Position numbers and translations under genes: made by a program. Source: Silene latifolia (lineage: Eukaryota > Streptophyta > Magnoliopsida > Caryophyllales > Caryophyllaceae). Taken from it: a DNA stretch of 64,000 bases. Where the stretch lies: the NCBI RefSeq assembly GCF_048544455.1, contig NC_133526.1:3612001-3676000 (forward strand). Reading direction: 5' to 3'. Under the pieces are notes generated by a model, which made no database searches, was not told where the DNA came from, and was given only the letters and a program-made list of their open reading frames with translations. Shown here in pieces: positions 32,700-45,089 of the stretch; positions within the stretch are counted from its first letter, which is position 1, and each line of letters starts with the position of its first letter.

Positions 32700-32771
32700 G
32701 CGTCTGTAGTCCAACGGTTAGGATAATTGCCTTCCAAGCAATAGACCCGGGTTCGACTCCCGGCAGACGCA
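32700..32771 (+). tRNA. tRNA-Gly(TCC), second copy
   Basis: Identical in all 72 positions to the gene at 25538, with the same TTTTTT terminator directly after the discriminator base. Flanks are related but clearly diverged, so the tRNA body has been kept by selection or conversion. Confidence 0.97.
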
Positions 32772-34167
32772 TTTTTTACACCATGTTTTCCTGAAGGGCG
32801 TTTTTCTTTTCGGAAAATTGTTCGTAATTCCGTACTTCATGCAAGCAGCAAATAAGGTATGGATCGATCATTCATACCTTACTCGAAAATAAAATTTTAG
32901 GACCAAACATTTCTAATTTGGCTTGTCAAAAATAAAATTTGGGTATATGGTTGAGTAAGTTTAGGTATGGACCGTAAAAATGGACTAAATTACACTATTG
33001 ATCTGCACCGAACTCGAACCGGATTCATTTAGATCCGGTCCGCGGTCCGAAGTTTCGATTTTCGATCTGGTCCGACCCAAGACCGATTAATTTCGGTTCG
33101 CACAGAAATATAGGTGTTTCATGATAATCTTCGCAGCTTTACAAGGCAATAAAGTATTGTGTAGAGTTGACCATATTACAAACTTAATATTAATGATTAC
33201 TATGTAAAAATATGTTAATCAATTAATTAATTAAATTAAATTTTAGTTATCATATATTCAAAAATATTTCTAAAAAATTTCAGTTCACTCCAGTCCAAGA
33301 CCAGACTGGGTTGAAATTACGGGATTGATCTCCAATATCGAATTTCTTAGGTCCAGTTTTCGGTCCTTATTATCTGTTTCTGTCTTTGGTCCGGTCTTAA
33401 TTTGGACCGATGTTTAGCCCTAAGTCTGACCCAGTGACCAACTCTATCCAACACACATCAAGTGAAAACTATTTTGATAAATAAAAATATTTGCGATCGG
33501 AAAAATATCATAATAAAAATATTTTGATGAAATTTTTATCACAAAATAAAATGTAAGAAGTGATGGAATTAAAATGACTACGGAGTACTATATTGTAGGT
33601 GTTTGAGAACCCCAAATTTTAACTAGCTTGAAATTGATAAGGAATTGAGTCAATTCCAATTTCAAATTTTAGGGGTTCTCAAACACTTGAAGTGTCTCAA
33701 TTACGTAATTCAATTCCAATTCAAGGTTCCTAAACATACCATTAAGAGCAAGTGCAATGGAAGAAATTGATATATTCCTTTGACACATCATATTTTGACA
33801 ATCTCAATAATTTCAAATTTTTCGTCACAACGGAAAAAATTTTAAATAAAGTTTTTCTTTAATCCATAACTAATTGGTTAATGTAATTAATTGGTTAATC
33901 TTTTATTGGAACTGACAAATTTTTCTTGTTTTTTTAAAAGGACTTGGTTTTGTTTTCAAACTAAGTTTGTTAATGGGTGACATAATTAGAGTTATGTCAT
34001 AAAGGTGTATAATGATGTCACAAAGTAATTTGTGTGAATATAGAGTATTGTGCAAAGTTATTTACAATTTTACAGATTTGTTTATGTGAGTTACTCTATT
34101 AGATAAATGAACCATGTATTCTTAAATTTAGAGCGTTTTGGATAAGAGCATTTCATGTTTTTTTATA
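32772..34167. other. Intergenic with MITE remnants
   Basis: No gene. At 33010-33420 GGTCCG/CCGGTC words are frequent at both sides of an AT-rich core, like a decayed member of the motif-filled hAT-like class; I could not define its ends. At 33599-33686 an 88 bp foldback has ends GTGTTTGAGAACCCC and GGGGTTCTCAAACAC. From about 34020 the sequence matches 50240 onward (upstream part of the RPA B/C duplication). Confidence 0.5.
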
Positions 34168-34685
34168 GGGTTTTTTGATAACTACTACCTTTGTATTACA
34201 CGGTTTTGAGAACTACTACCAAAATAATTTTCGTTTAAAAACTACTACCTGTAAGTTTGATTTTTTTTTAAAACACTACCAAATCTCATCTAAACCCAAT
34301 AAAACACAATTTTAACCATTTATTTTTGAATTTGCATCTTAAGTTGTAAACTTTACCCCTTTAGCACTACTAGTACTACTGTTTGCCAATCATTTTGGGG
34401 CAAATTTACTTTAAATTAGCTTCATCTAATTCACCTATCTAACGTAATTAAGGTAAAAAAGTTGCTTAAACGTCATCAAATTAACTAGTTTAAGGTATAA
34501 AAATAACAACTTAGGATGAAAATTCAAAAATAAATGGCTAATATTGTGTTTTATTGAGTTTGGATGAAATTTGGTAGTGTTTTTTAAAAAATTCAAACTT
34601 ATTGGTAGTAGTTTTTAAGCGAAAATTATTTTGGTAGTAGTTTTTAAAACAGGGTAATACAAAGGTAGTAGTTATCAAAAAACCC
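34168..34685. mobile_element. Mutator-like MITE, GGGTTTTTTGATAACTACTACC
   Basis: 518 bp with inverted arms of about 130 bp (GGGTTTTTTGATAACTACTA at each end, continuing through CTTTGTATTAC and TTTAAAAACTACTACC). The 9 bp target duplication TTTTTTATA is perfect (34159-34167 and 34686-34694). The duplicated locus near 50370 lacks it. Confidence 0.88.
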
Positions 34686-34689
34686 TTTT

Positions 34690-35400
34690 TTATAAGGTAA
34701 GAAAATTAGATTGATCATCTGGGGTAGGATCAATGTATCTCATTCTTTCGAATGAGTGAGGTAAGTTGAAGTCACCGGCTTTCAAACCACCTCGTAAGAG
34801 TTGGATATGAATGTCCAATAGAACATGTCCAATAGAAGACATAAAGTCAGCAACCTTGCTGGTTTCACGAAAGTAATGTTTAATTATCACTTCATCAGAA
34901 AAATGAAAGTCTAATTTAACATCCTTGATAATATTAGAAATTTTCCAAGGAATTTACCAAGTACTACGAATTGAGTTAATACATAAATTATCACCTTCTA
35001 TAATTAATTCGAAATTTCTAAGTATTTAGCAGCTAAAATGCATTCTTTTAAAGCAAGAGCTTCCGCAACAAGAATACTATCAGATCCGCATTGTTTTGCT
35101 CCCAACAAAACAACTTTACCATTATGATATCTTATAGAGTATCCTAAAACAGCTTTATAGCCATCTATTTTCGATCCGTCAAAATTTAGTTTTAGAAAAC
35201 CGTTTTTAAGTTTCTCCCACTAGATTTCTTTCTTACTAGTAGTGTTTCTAGCTGGCTTGTAATTCTCGAGATTGTTGAAATCTTTATGTCTAGTCTAATT
35301 CCACATCTTAATGTTATTACCGTATAAGAGAATAAGTTTGCTGATATCTAAATGAGTATTATTAAAAATGCATTCCACCAAATAAAAACAATCTTAATAA
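34690..35400 (-). mobile_element. LINE RNase H remnant
   Basis: On the minus strand, 35222 to about 35040 reads KLNFDGSKIDGYKAVLGYS, then GSDSILVAEALALKECILAA: the first two strands and acidic helix of a LINE-type RNase H. A second piece in another frame (34890-34690; HYFRETSKVADFMSSIGH) matches the domain's end, so at least one frameshift separates them. It is a 5'-truncated, decayed LINE tail. The paralogous locus near 50370-50390 lacks the whole block from 34168 to about 35400. Confidence 0.65.
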
Positions 35401-35632
35401 AATTTGAGCGAGATATTCCAGGTTGAGTAATGGTTGGATGTAGAAGTTAAAACTCTTTATACACCAAAGATTACAAAGAATTACTCCCATTGGCCGCCAA
35501 TTAATTTATGAGCAACATTGCTAAATTATGAAATGAATTTCATCTTCTTGTTACGTGACTCGAATTCGAGAACGAAACTTTATATAAACGGAGTACATTT
35601 TATCAACGTAGATCAGTTTTATTAATTACATA

Positions 35633-35849
35633 TTCCCTCCTATTCCAGATAACCGTCTCATTGTACATTTTCGTCTATTCACAATAATGTCTCATTGTCT
35701 ATTTTTGGTAAGTGTTGTGTAGTCCAGATTCAATTCCATTTCCTTTTATTCACATAACTATCCCATTGTCCGTTTTGTGTGGTCTAAACTCACTTTCTTA
35801 ATTCTTGTGTCATCTTCACGATGGGACAGTTATCTGAAATAGGAGGAAG
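35633..35849. mobile_element. Stowaway-type MITE
   Basis: 217 bp between TA dinucleotides. Ends TTCCCTCCTATTCCAGATAA and TTATCTGAAATAGGAGGAAG are inverted. Absent from the equivalent site near 50915 in the duplicated copy. Confidence 0.8.
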
Positions 35850-35967
35850 TACGAAATATGCAATATTGTTAATAAGTCTCCCATGTGACGTATAGATAAG
35901 ACAAAAATCAGACTGCCTAGAAATCAGTCTTAAATGATTAAACTTTATTTACTCATGTGACTTTTAT

Positions 35968-36159
35968 CGTTTAGTCTTCTTGACGTAATCCCACACGAGC
36001 TTTTCGCGACCTCTCACAAAAAGGAGAGGGGACAAGTGGGGCACCCCATGTGCTTCTTCACCACTCACCTCTCAATGGGCATTTTGTGAGAGAAAGCGGT
36101 CCGCTATATATCCGTCGTAAAACATGACGGATATCGGCCGTCTTCAATGAGATTTTGTG
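35968..36159. mobile_element. Mutator-like MITE, CACAAA...GACGG family (copy 3)
   Basis: 192 bp, perfect 9 bp target duplication GACTTTTAT (35959-35967 and 36160-36168). Core GAGGGGACAAGTGGGGCACC and CATGTGCTTC shared with copies 1, 4 and 6. Right end CAATGAGATTTTGTG. Confidence 0.87.
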
Positions 36160-36396
36160 GACTTTTATTTGAACTGTTATAAACTTATGACGGAAGCTTC
36201 GTACGGATAATACACAAACGATATTGTGATTATGACAAACCAAGTGAGTGAATAGTGAATAGTGAATAGTGAATAGCGATGATGTAGAAGCCGTCCTACA
36301 CGGCTACACTGAAGTCACGAACACACGCAATCACTCAAATCCTAGTATCCTACTTCCCGCGATTTATCAAGATTTGCAACAAATACAGGGGTGACA

Positions 36397-36422
36397 ACGT
36401 GGGACCCACCACATACACGTCA
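36397..36422 (+). promoter_or_regulatory. Conserved upstream block of RPA copy B
   Basis: A 26 bp block starting ACGTGGGACCC and ending ACACGTCA is identical 354 bp before the start codon here and 407 bp before it in copy C (51259-51284), while neighbouring sequence has changed. It contains two ACGT cores of the kind bound by bZIP factors. A TATATATATC box (about 36488) and TATATAAG (about 36607) follow. Regulatory role is inferred. Confidence 0.4.
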
Positions 36423-37154
36423 CTTAAACTTCAATCTTGAATAGTGTACGAGTTCAGTAGTGTACCCTACAAGTCTTCTCTACACTGTATATATATCTTC
36501 CCCCATCCCTTCCCTCCCAAATCACAACACACATATTCAATTATTGTATAAAATCGTCTTATAAATCTGTAACCCTTTCAATAATCACAATTATGAGCGT
36601 TATTATTATATAAGACTGTCTCACAATCTGAGACGGTTTCTATAATTGCCTTCCGTCTTCCCTCGCCTCTTTAAAAACACTCACTCTCACTCACTCAATT
36701 CCACTGCCAAGCTCTCCTCCGAAAATAAAAATAAAAAATCCTAAATTATTAGGATTTATTATCATCATCAAATCAATGGCGACGGTAGGCTTAACGGAAG
36801 GAGCAATCGCGGCCATATGCGCCGCCGAAGGCACCGTCGACATGCAACCGGTGGTTCAGGTGGCGGAAATTCGAAAGGTGAACACAAAAACGATGAATAA
36901 CACCGAAAGATACCGGCTTTTGTTATCGGATGGGGTTCACATTCTGCAAGGTATGCTTGCAACGCAGCAGAATCATTTGGTCAACAATGGTGAATTGCAG
37001 AATGGTTCGATTGTTCAGCTTTATGAGTTCATTTGTAATAACATTCTCAATCGCAAGTTCGTCTCTTTCTTTTCTTTCATCTCTCTCAAAATCTTCGGGT
37101 TTTTGATAAGTTATTGTTTTGTGTGTATTATTATTGCTATTACAGTATTAATTA

Positions 37155-37226
37155 CTTCCCCGTCTCAATTAATAGTTTACATTTTGTGGAAAATAAAGCT
37201 AACCGTAAAAGACGGGATCAAGGAAG
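37155..37226. mobile_element. Short Stowaway-like MITE in RPA B intron 1
   Basis: 72 bp between TA dinucleotides, ends CTTCCCCGTCTCAATTAATA and GACGGGATCAAGGAAG. The same position in copy C intron 1 has a 79 bp relative (52165-52243), so it was there before the duplication. A further left-end piece stands at about 37317. Confidence 0.65.
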
Positions 37227-37382
37227 TATAAGGTAAATTAGAGAAAAAGATCGATAATTTTAACTATAAAATTCAGACTTTAGATTGATAATTTTAACTA
37301 AAATAATTGTTATTACCTCCTCCGTCTCAGTTAATAGTTTACATTTTGTGTCGAGTTTGCCAAGTGCTACTAGTTGTGTGTA

Positions 37383-37971
37383 TAGAGGTGGCAATCGGGT
37401 CAGTTGGGTCGGGTCAAGCCGGGTCGGGTCATAGCGGGTCAGCCACCCCTTTCGGGTTGGATCGGGTCGGGGTATTATCGGGTCAGATCATTTCGGGTCA
37501 AATGATGTGCCAGGTTTGGGTCGGGTCATTATCGGGTCGGGTCACTTCGAGTCAAATGATGTATCGGCTCGGGTCGGGTCATTATCGGGTCCGTTTACTT
37601 TATCACATTACTTCAATTTTTGACCTTTAAATTTAGTTTTTAAGCATTATTTGGTTTAATTACTTCATTATTAAGTCAAATATAACAATCTAATTACAAA
37701 ATTACTTTTATTTTGATCAATATTAAGCTTAATAATTGTCAGTTGATCAATTTAATCGAGTCAGTATCGGGTCGGGTTTGGGTCGGGTTCGGGTCACTGA
37801 TCATCGGGTCAAGCCGGGTTTCGGGTCGTCATCAGGTCGGGTCGGTTTCGGGTCACTGGTAATCGGGTCATGTTGGGTTACGGGTCATCGTCGGGCCGGT
37901 TTCGGTTTCGGGTTGCAATATTCTCGGGTCGGTTTTCTCGGGTTCGGGTCGGGTCAAACTTGCCAGCTCTA
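37383..37971. mobile_element. hAT-like TIR element with CGGGT-filled arms (copy 3), RPA B intron 1
   Basis: 589 bp. Ends TAGAGGTGGCAA and TTGCCAGCTCTA are imperfect inverted repeats. Both arms (about 37395-37590 and 37760-37955) are packed with CGGGT(C) in the same orientation, separated by an AT-rich core of about 170 bp. Flanks are TGTGTGTA and GTTGTGTA, a target duplication blurred by a GT repeat. Copy C lacks it. Confidence 0.75.
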
Positions 37972-38361
37972 GTTGTGTACAATCCTTACTAAATTAGTGA
38001 GAGTTTGAGACACCGAAGATGTTTAGCCTGGTGGTTGAGTTAGAAATCCTACTGATATGTCGTGTTCGAACCCCTCCTTCCCTTTGTAATGTATTAGCCC
38101 CGGGCCTCTTATTATAAGTTAGCTAATACAAGAAAAAATTCCTCTTTTCCGGGATAACTAAGATTTATGATATAGGAATCCTTTCATATCAGCTGATTGT
38201 TATGACTGCCGTTTTAGTTCTTTAGTAATTTTGGATTGTTACATGGTCTATCTTTTGTCGAGTATCTTCGCTGAGCTTACTACCCATGTTTGCTGGTCAA
38301 ATTCATCCAGGATCATAATTATCACTCAGTTGGAAGTGATTCAACAGACATGCCCCATAAT

Positions 38362-38848
38362 TAGGGGTGGGCACCGGTCCAAAACCGGACCGGACCGGAC
38401 CGGAACCGGTTTGGACCGGAACCGGAATCGACAAAATTCATGGACCGGGACCGGACCGGATTATAAAAATTCCGGACCGGGACCGGACCGGAAAAATTCC
38501 GGTCCAAGACCGGACCGGACCGGTTGGACCAGAATTACCAAAATTTTCAAATTCCGGTCCAAAAATTCCGGTCCATTGGACCGGATCGGACCGGTTGGAC
38601 CGGATTGGACCGGAATAAAAATACAATTTTAAGAAAAAAATGCAAATAACAATAATTCCGGGCATTCCGGTCCAAACCGGTCCGGACCGGAAAATACCGG
38701 TCCCGGACCGGACCGGACCGGAAACCGGAATCTTGGAAAATGGTGGACCGGAGACCGGACCGGAATTTTTAATTCCGGTTCCGGTCCACTAGATTCCGGT
38801 CCGGACCGGTCCATTTTTCCGGTCCGGACCGGATTATGCCCACCCCTA
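38362..38848. mobile_element. hAT-like TIR element with CCGGA-filled arms (copy 4), inside RPA B exon 2
   Basis: 487 bp. Perfect 12 bp inverted ends TAGGGGTGGGCA / TGCCCACCCCTA and a perfect 8 bp target duplication CCCATAAT (38354-38361, 38849-38856). Almost the whole body is CCGGACCGG/CCGGTCCGG permutations. Copy C at 54160-54180 shows the empty coding site. Several frames remain open through it, which is a composition effect. Confidence 0.92.
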
Positions 38849-39093
38849 CCCATAATAGGAAAACCAAAGCAGTATCCTCTACCTGGTGCTTCAGTGTCAC
38901 CATCTGGAGGCCAAACAGAAGTGAATCGTGCACCTGTTCCTGGCCCTACTTATTTAACGAGTGAATCAGGGAGGTTCTCGGAACCCAAGCTGGAATCTGA
39001 TGCTGAATTGCAATCTTATGGTAGGCCTTCTACAGTAAATCAAGAACAAGGTCATTATACTGTCAGTAGCGGTACCTGTGGCGGAGTCAATGA

Positions 39094-39792
39094 TGTTGGA
39101 AATAGGGGCTACTATTTGCATAGTCTTTTTTCCATTTTGTCCCACATTGGTGAGGAATAGTGTTTGTGTTGTGTTTATATATGACCACACTCCTTACCAT
39201 ATCACTAATGGTCATGGGAGAGGCTTTTGTGGAAGGCTTTGCGAGTCTTAATTCGCCTTGTATGCTGCTGCGTCTTAGTCTTGAGCCCGAGCCCGGCCCG
39301 GCCCGGATCCGGATTTGGGATTTGGGATTTGGGATTTGGCAATCGTTTGTTTTGGACTGGAGTTTGTTGTCAGTGCAGTTGGTGGAATACTATAGTGCTG
39401 CTTTATTTCATTCCACTACTGTGTAAATGCACTACGCTCCTGCTTTTTGGCTCCAGCTTTCGGCTCCTTTACTAATCTATTTTCTATAAATAGATCATCA
39501 ATCTTCACTCCAAAACACACAGAACAAACATACTCTCTTCTTCTTCCTCTTCTCTCGTTCATTATTTCGGGTAAAGCAATTTACTGCGTTCCAAGTCTCA
39601 CGATTCCGAGTGGGCGTGGCGAGTGGAGACTCGTAGTGTTATCCTTGGGAACTACACACTAGCCGATCGCCACCACGGTCGTGCTTAAATATAGTTTTCA
39701 AGGCAGTGGCCATCATACCACGTCACTACTAATCGGGTTATTTCTCTTCCAAATTTCTTGCTTTTCATTGTTACTGCAATTTACGAACAACA
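39094..39792 (+). repeat. 5' LTR of the Copia element
   Basis: 699 bp, begins TGTTGGAAATAGG and ends CGAACAACA. Contains a GAGCCCG.GCCCGG.. stretch and repeated GGATTTGGGATTTG words, plus a CTATAAATAG box near 39485. Shorter than the 3' LTR because of several indels. Confidence 0.92.
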
Positions 39793-42700
39793 ATTTGAAA
39801 ACTATATTATTGTTGCTGTAACAATGTCGATTATGTCTAAGAATGCTCCTGATTTGTCTAAAGTCGAACCCTTAAATGGTCGAATTATAAACGTTGGGCT
39901 CAAAATTACGATGTTTTTTGAACAAAGATGAAATTGATTACGTTCTTTTTCCACCGCTGCTATTGTAAAACGAAATTACCGATGATGTCTTGCTTACACC
40001 TCCCGGAATTTACGTAGTAAAGTCAAATGCAGAGGCTATTATAAAGCATGAAAAGGATAATAAAACAGTTAGGTTTCACCTCCTTAATCTTATGCATAAT
40101 ACCCTATTTGACTTATTTATGGTTTACAAATCTGCTAAAACCATGTGGGAATTACTAGAGAAAAAATATGGGGTGATGATCTTTGGTAAAAAGAAGTATG
40201 TCGTTGGGAAATGGTCAGGGTTCCGGATGGTAGATGACAAACCTATAATGGATCAAGTACATGTCTATGAGAATTTATGTCTTTGACGTAGTGAATGAAG
40301 GGATGAAGCTAGATGAGATTTTTCTAGCAAATGTGTTATTGGAAAAATTCCCCCTTCCCGGTCGACTATAGAAACCATCTTAAGCATAAGAAAAAGACTT
40401 GTCTCTCCAAGAACTAGTAGGACACATGAGGACCGAAGAGGCAAATCGCCTTAAAGACAAACCTGTTAGTCAATCTGTTAAAACTTCTAATGCTAATGTT
40501 GATGCTAATTTGGTTGAGTCCGGTGGTCCGTCCTATCTTGAAAGTTCAAGGGTAAGGGTAAGGCTAAATTTGGTCGGGTAAGAACCGGGTCGGCCAAGAA
40601 GAATGGTCCAGGGAAGCACTCCAAACCGGTTCCTAAGATTCAGAAACCTGCTAAGGGTCCTTTTGTCTGCTATGTTTGCGGAAAACCTAGGCACAAAGCC
40701 TACCAATGCTCCGAAAAGAAAAATCGATGAAGCCAATGTCAGAATCGATGACATCATTGCTGCTTTGTGGTTGTGGAAGCTAATATGGTGGGTAATGTTC
40801 TTGAATGGGTCTTGACACCGGCGCTTCCCGACACCTCTCGTCTTTGATAAGGGTTATTTACGAGTTCGAGGAAGTAGGCGACGGGGGTTGCGTTTTTATG
40901 GGTAACTCTTCATCCGCACCGATCAAAGGCAAAGGCAAGATCTTTCTCAAACTCACCTCAGGAAAAACACTTGCTTTAAATAATGTTTTGTATGTTCCCT
41001 CGTTACGTCGAAACCTTGTGTCTGGTGCCTTATTAAACAAAGCTGGGTTGAAGCTTGTGTTTGAGGCTGACAAGGTGGTAATGTCGCGTAATGGGGAATT
41101 TGTGGGCAAGGGTTATCTGTCTGGGGTCTTTTTGTGTTGAACTACGATTCGATTTTTAATAATATTGCATCTACTTCCTTATATCGTTTGAGTCTATTGA
41201 TGTTTGGCATGGTAGATTAGGTCATGTGAATGTTGACTATATTAAAAAACTTAGAACTATGAGTTTAATTCCAAGTTTGACGAGTCAAGAATTCTCTAAA
41301 TGTGTTAGGCGTGTTGAAGCTAAATTCACAAAGAAACCTAGTAAACCTGTCACAACTAGAAATACGAGTCTTCTTGAGTTAATTCACTCCGACCTGGCTG
41401 ACTTCAAAAATATTGCAAGCAGAGGTGGAAAGAATTATTATGTCACCTTTATAGACGACTGTTCAAGGTACACCCGTGTCTATCTGCTTAAGACTAAAGA
41501 TGAAGCAGAACAATCGTTTATAAACTTTAAAAATGAAGTCGAAAATCAACTCGACAGGAAAATTAAAAGGGTAAGGTCTGATAGAGGTGGTGAGTATAAA
41601 TCTACTTATCTAGCCGACTTTTGTGCTGCTAATGGTTTAATACATGAGACTAGTCCACCTTACTTACCTCAGTCTAACGGTGTAGCTGAACGGAAAAATA
41701 GAACCTTAAAAGAGATGATGAATGCTATGCTTTTAAGTTCTGGCCTATCCGACGACATGTGGGGAAGCTATACTTTCGCTTGTCACATTCTTAACCGTGT
41801 ACCTCATAAGAAAATTGACAAGACACCCTATGAGATGTGGAAGGGCTATCCTCCTAACCTAAGTTACCTTAGAGTGTGGGGGTGTTTGGCTAAAGTGGGT
41901 TTACCTGATTTTAGGAAACCTACTGTTGGACCAAAGACCTATGATTGTGTTTTTATAGGTTATGCTCAAAATAGTTCTGCTTATAGATTCATGTCTTTAA
42001 GTGATCGTTCTATATCCGAGCAAGAGATCTTTGTGTTTTTGAGCATGTTTTTCCATTACAGAAGAATGTTGATTCATCTCCTAGTTTGCCTGTTACATCT
42101 ATTGATATCTCTTCACTTGCTAGTAGTAGCACTTCTACTAATCATGATGCGGAACCTAGAAGGAGTAAGAGACCTAGATGTCCAAAGAACTTTGGAGCTG
42201 ATTTTGTTTCAACTTTGCTGTCTGAACATGGATACACTGTTTGTGCTAGTGATGAATTTGTCTCAGCCTTTTTAATAGAAGATGACCCAAAAACGTATAG
42301 TGAGGCAATGAAATCCATTGATGCTAATTTTTGGAAAGATGCTATTAAAAATGAACTTGACTCTATTATGTCAAATCAAACTTGGAAGTTGACTGACTTA
42401 CCTAAAGGTAGTAAACCCATTACAAGTAAATGGATCTTTAAAAAGAAAATGAGACCTGACGGTACAATAGAGAGGTTCAAAGCCAGACTTGTAGTTAGAG
42501 GCTTTACACAAAAGAAGGGTATTGATTATTTTGATACTTACTCTCCTGTGACCAAAATCTCGACTATTAGGACTCTTGTCGCCTTAGTCGCTATTCATAA
42601 CCTTATTATACATCGATGGATGTTAAAACCGCTTTTTGAATGGTGAATTAAAGGAAGAGATCTATATGTCTCAACCTGAAGGTTTTTTGATTGAGGGTCA

Positions 42701-44319
42701 AGAGAGTAAAGTGTGTAAACTGAACAAGTCTCTTTATGGATCAAACAAGCACCTAAACAGTGGTATGAGAAATTTAACAACACTTTAATAAGTAATGGCT
42801 ATGAGGTTAATCATTCTGATTCATGTGTTTATTCAAAGGTAATAGAATCTGATTGTGTGCTCATATGCCTTTATGTTGATGACATGTTAATACTTGGTAA
42901 TAATTTAGAGGTAATAATTAGAACCAAAGATTTTTTGTCATCACAAACTTGAGATGAAGGACTTAGGAGAAGCTGATGTTATCCTAGGAGTTAAGGTCAT
43001 CCGAAACTCCAATAGAATCTGTCTAAGTCAATCTCATTATGTTGAAAAAGTGTTGAGAAAGTTTAATGCTTTGATGATGTGCCCGCCCGAACACCATATG
43101 ATCCTAGTGTAGCATTGTGTAAAAACTTGGGCAAGAGTGTTTCCCAAGAAGAGTATGCTAAAATCCTAGGTAGTGTGATGTTTTTGATGAACTGTACTCG
43201 ACCGGATATTGCTTATGCGGTTAGTAGATCGAGTCGTTATACACATAACCCTAGCAATGAACACCGGAATGCTCTTCGTCGTTTACTAAAATACCTGAAA
43301 GGAACAATTGACTTATGTTTGCATTATAGTAAAAATCCTGCTTGTGTTAGAGGGATACTTTGTGATGCTAAGCTGGGTTGCGAGTAACGATGAGATCTGT
43401 TCTACTAGTGGTTATGTCTTTACCATGGGTGGAGGTGCTATATCGTGGAAGTCTTCTAAACAGGACTTGCATTGCACGCTCTACCATGGAATCTCGAGTT
43501 CATAGCTCTTGAGTTGGCGGGGCAAGAGGTCAATGGTTGAAAAACCTTTTAGGCGATATACCATGTGTGGGGGACGGACGGCTAACACCGGTCTCCCCGC
43601 ACCGTGTGACTCATGCAGCGAAGAATTGGTGTTGCAAAGAACAGTGTCTACAATTCGAAAAAGAGACATATTCGAATAAGACACGCTGCAGTTAAACAAC
43701 TCCAAAACAATGGAGTGATTGCTTTGGACTATGTGAAGTCCGAAAATAATCTTGCTGATCCCTTTACTAAAGGGCTGACTAGGAGACTAGTCGTTGATAC
43801 GTCGAGGGGAATGGGGCTTAAGTCCTTAGGTCAAGAGTGAGACTTGACTAAGTCTAAAGCTTCTATTCCTATGACATTGTATGATTCATAGCCTTAATGG
43901 TAATGCTTTTGAGACGCACTTGATGAATCATACACCAGGTTGGACTTAGATCCTTAATGACTCATGTGAGAAGTGCTATTGAGGAGCACTTGAGTCACCT
44001 ACGTAGGTGTAACGATCATTAGACTATGAGAAGTCTTCTGAACACATCTATCGATCTGAGGTAAACGCATAACTCTAAAAGAGCGCGTTGCACTTTCGCG
44101 GAACGACCTTAATCTGAAGGTATGATATGTGTTGTGGGGGGTATCGACCGAATCTCAGCTAGGAATTCAAATCGTAAGATATTCTCTCGCTGTAAGTAAG
44201 TTGTTTCCTCATTTCACTAAAGTGTCAATTCAAATCGAAAGATATTGATACCTAAGTATCCAATCCTTCCTTTACCCAGGAATTCTTCTTCTTTCACTCT
44301 GGCGCCCCTAGTGGGGGAT

Positions 44320-45089
44320 TGTTGGAAATAGGGGCTACTATTTGCATAGTCTTTTTTCCATTTTGTCCCACATTGGTGAGGAATAGTGTTTGTGTTGTGT
44401 TTATATATGACCACACTCCTTACCATATCACTAGTGGGTCATGGGAGGCTTTTGTGGAAGCTTTGCGAGGTGCTTAATTCGGCTCCACCACACACAAGTA
44501 GCGTGCCGTGCTGAGCCCGAGCCCGAGCCCGGATCCGGATTCGTGATTTGGGATTTGGGATTTGGGATTTGGCAATCGCCTGCGGCGGGCTTTGCCTATC
44601 TTTTTGGGCCAGAACCGTTTGTTTTGGACTGGAGTTTGTTGTCAGTGGTGGGAGCCTATATGTCTGATAGTGCAGTTGGTGGAATACTATAGTGCTGCTT
44701 TATTTCATTCCACTACTGTGTAAATGCTCCACTAATGCACTACGCTCCAGCTTTCGGCTCCTTTACTAATCTATTTTCTATAAATAGATCATCAATCTTC
44801 ACTCCAAAACACACAGAACAAACATACTCTCTTCTTCTTCCTCTTCTCTGTTCATTATTTCTGGGTAAAGCAATTTCTGTCGTTCCAAGTCTCACAGTTC
44901 CGAGTGGGCGTAACTGAGTGGAGACTGTAGTGTTATCCTTGGGGAACTACCGGCACTAGCTGATCGCCACCACGGTCGTACCGGAATATAGTTTTCAAGG
45001 CAGTGGCCATCATACCACGTCACTACTAATCGGGTTATTTCTCTTCCAAATTTCTTGCTTTTCATTGTTACTGCAATTTACGAACAACA
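44320..45089 (+). repeat. 3' LTR of the Copia element
   Basis: 770 bp, same ends as the 5' LTR. A CTATAAATAG promoter-type box lies near 44778. The LTR ends five bases before RPA exon sequence resumes, so any transcript begun in it would run into the RPA1 DNA-binding region; whether this happens is unknown. Confidence 0.92.

Larger units (their letters stand above)
39094..45089 (+). mobile_element. Ty1/Copia LTR retrotransposon in RPA B exon 2
   Basis: Fossil Copia element of about 6.0 kb with two LTRs (39094-39792, 44320-45089) and a 5 bp target duplication AATGA (39089-39093, 45090-45094). Parts in order: gag (about 39820-40740, with a CCHC knuckle), protease (about 40800), integrase (about 41220-42000), reverse transcriptase (about 42280-43080), RNase H (about 43150-43840) and a polypurine tract AGTGGGGGA just before the 3' LTR. 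The pol order integrase before reverse transcriptase is diagnostic of Copia. It is broken, with roughly six to ten breaks. The LTRs are still very alike apart from several indels, so the insertion is not ancient. RPA sequence continues directly on both sides. Confidence 0.93.

Noticed and set aside
33010-33420. Possible sixth motif-filled hAT-like element (GGTCCG type)
   Set aside because: Motif density is high on both sides of an AT-rich core but I found no matching ends or 8 bp duplication, so it is mentioned only in the spacer entry.
37383-37971. Telomere-like or microsatellite array of CGGGTC
   Set aside because: The inverted outer ends, AT-rich core and absence from copy C show a mobile element, not an interstitial telomere or a simple microsatellite.
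38231-38853. Long frames on both strands rich in Gly-Pro-Asp-Arg or Pro-Val-Arg-Ser
   Set aside because: Products of CCGGA repeats in the MITE at 38362-38848. Part of one frame is real RPA exon 2 start, annotated as such.
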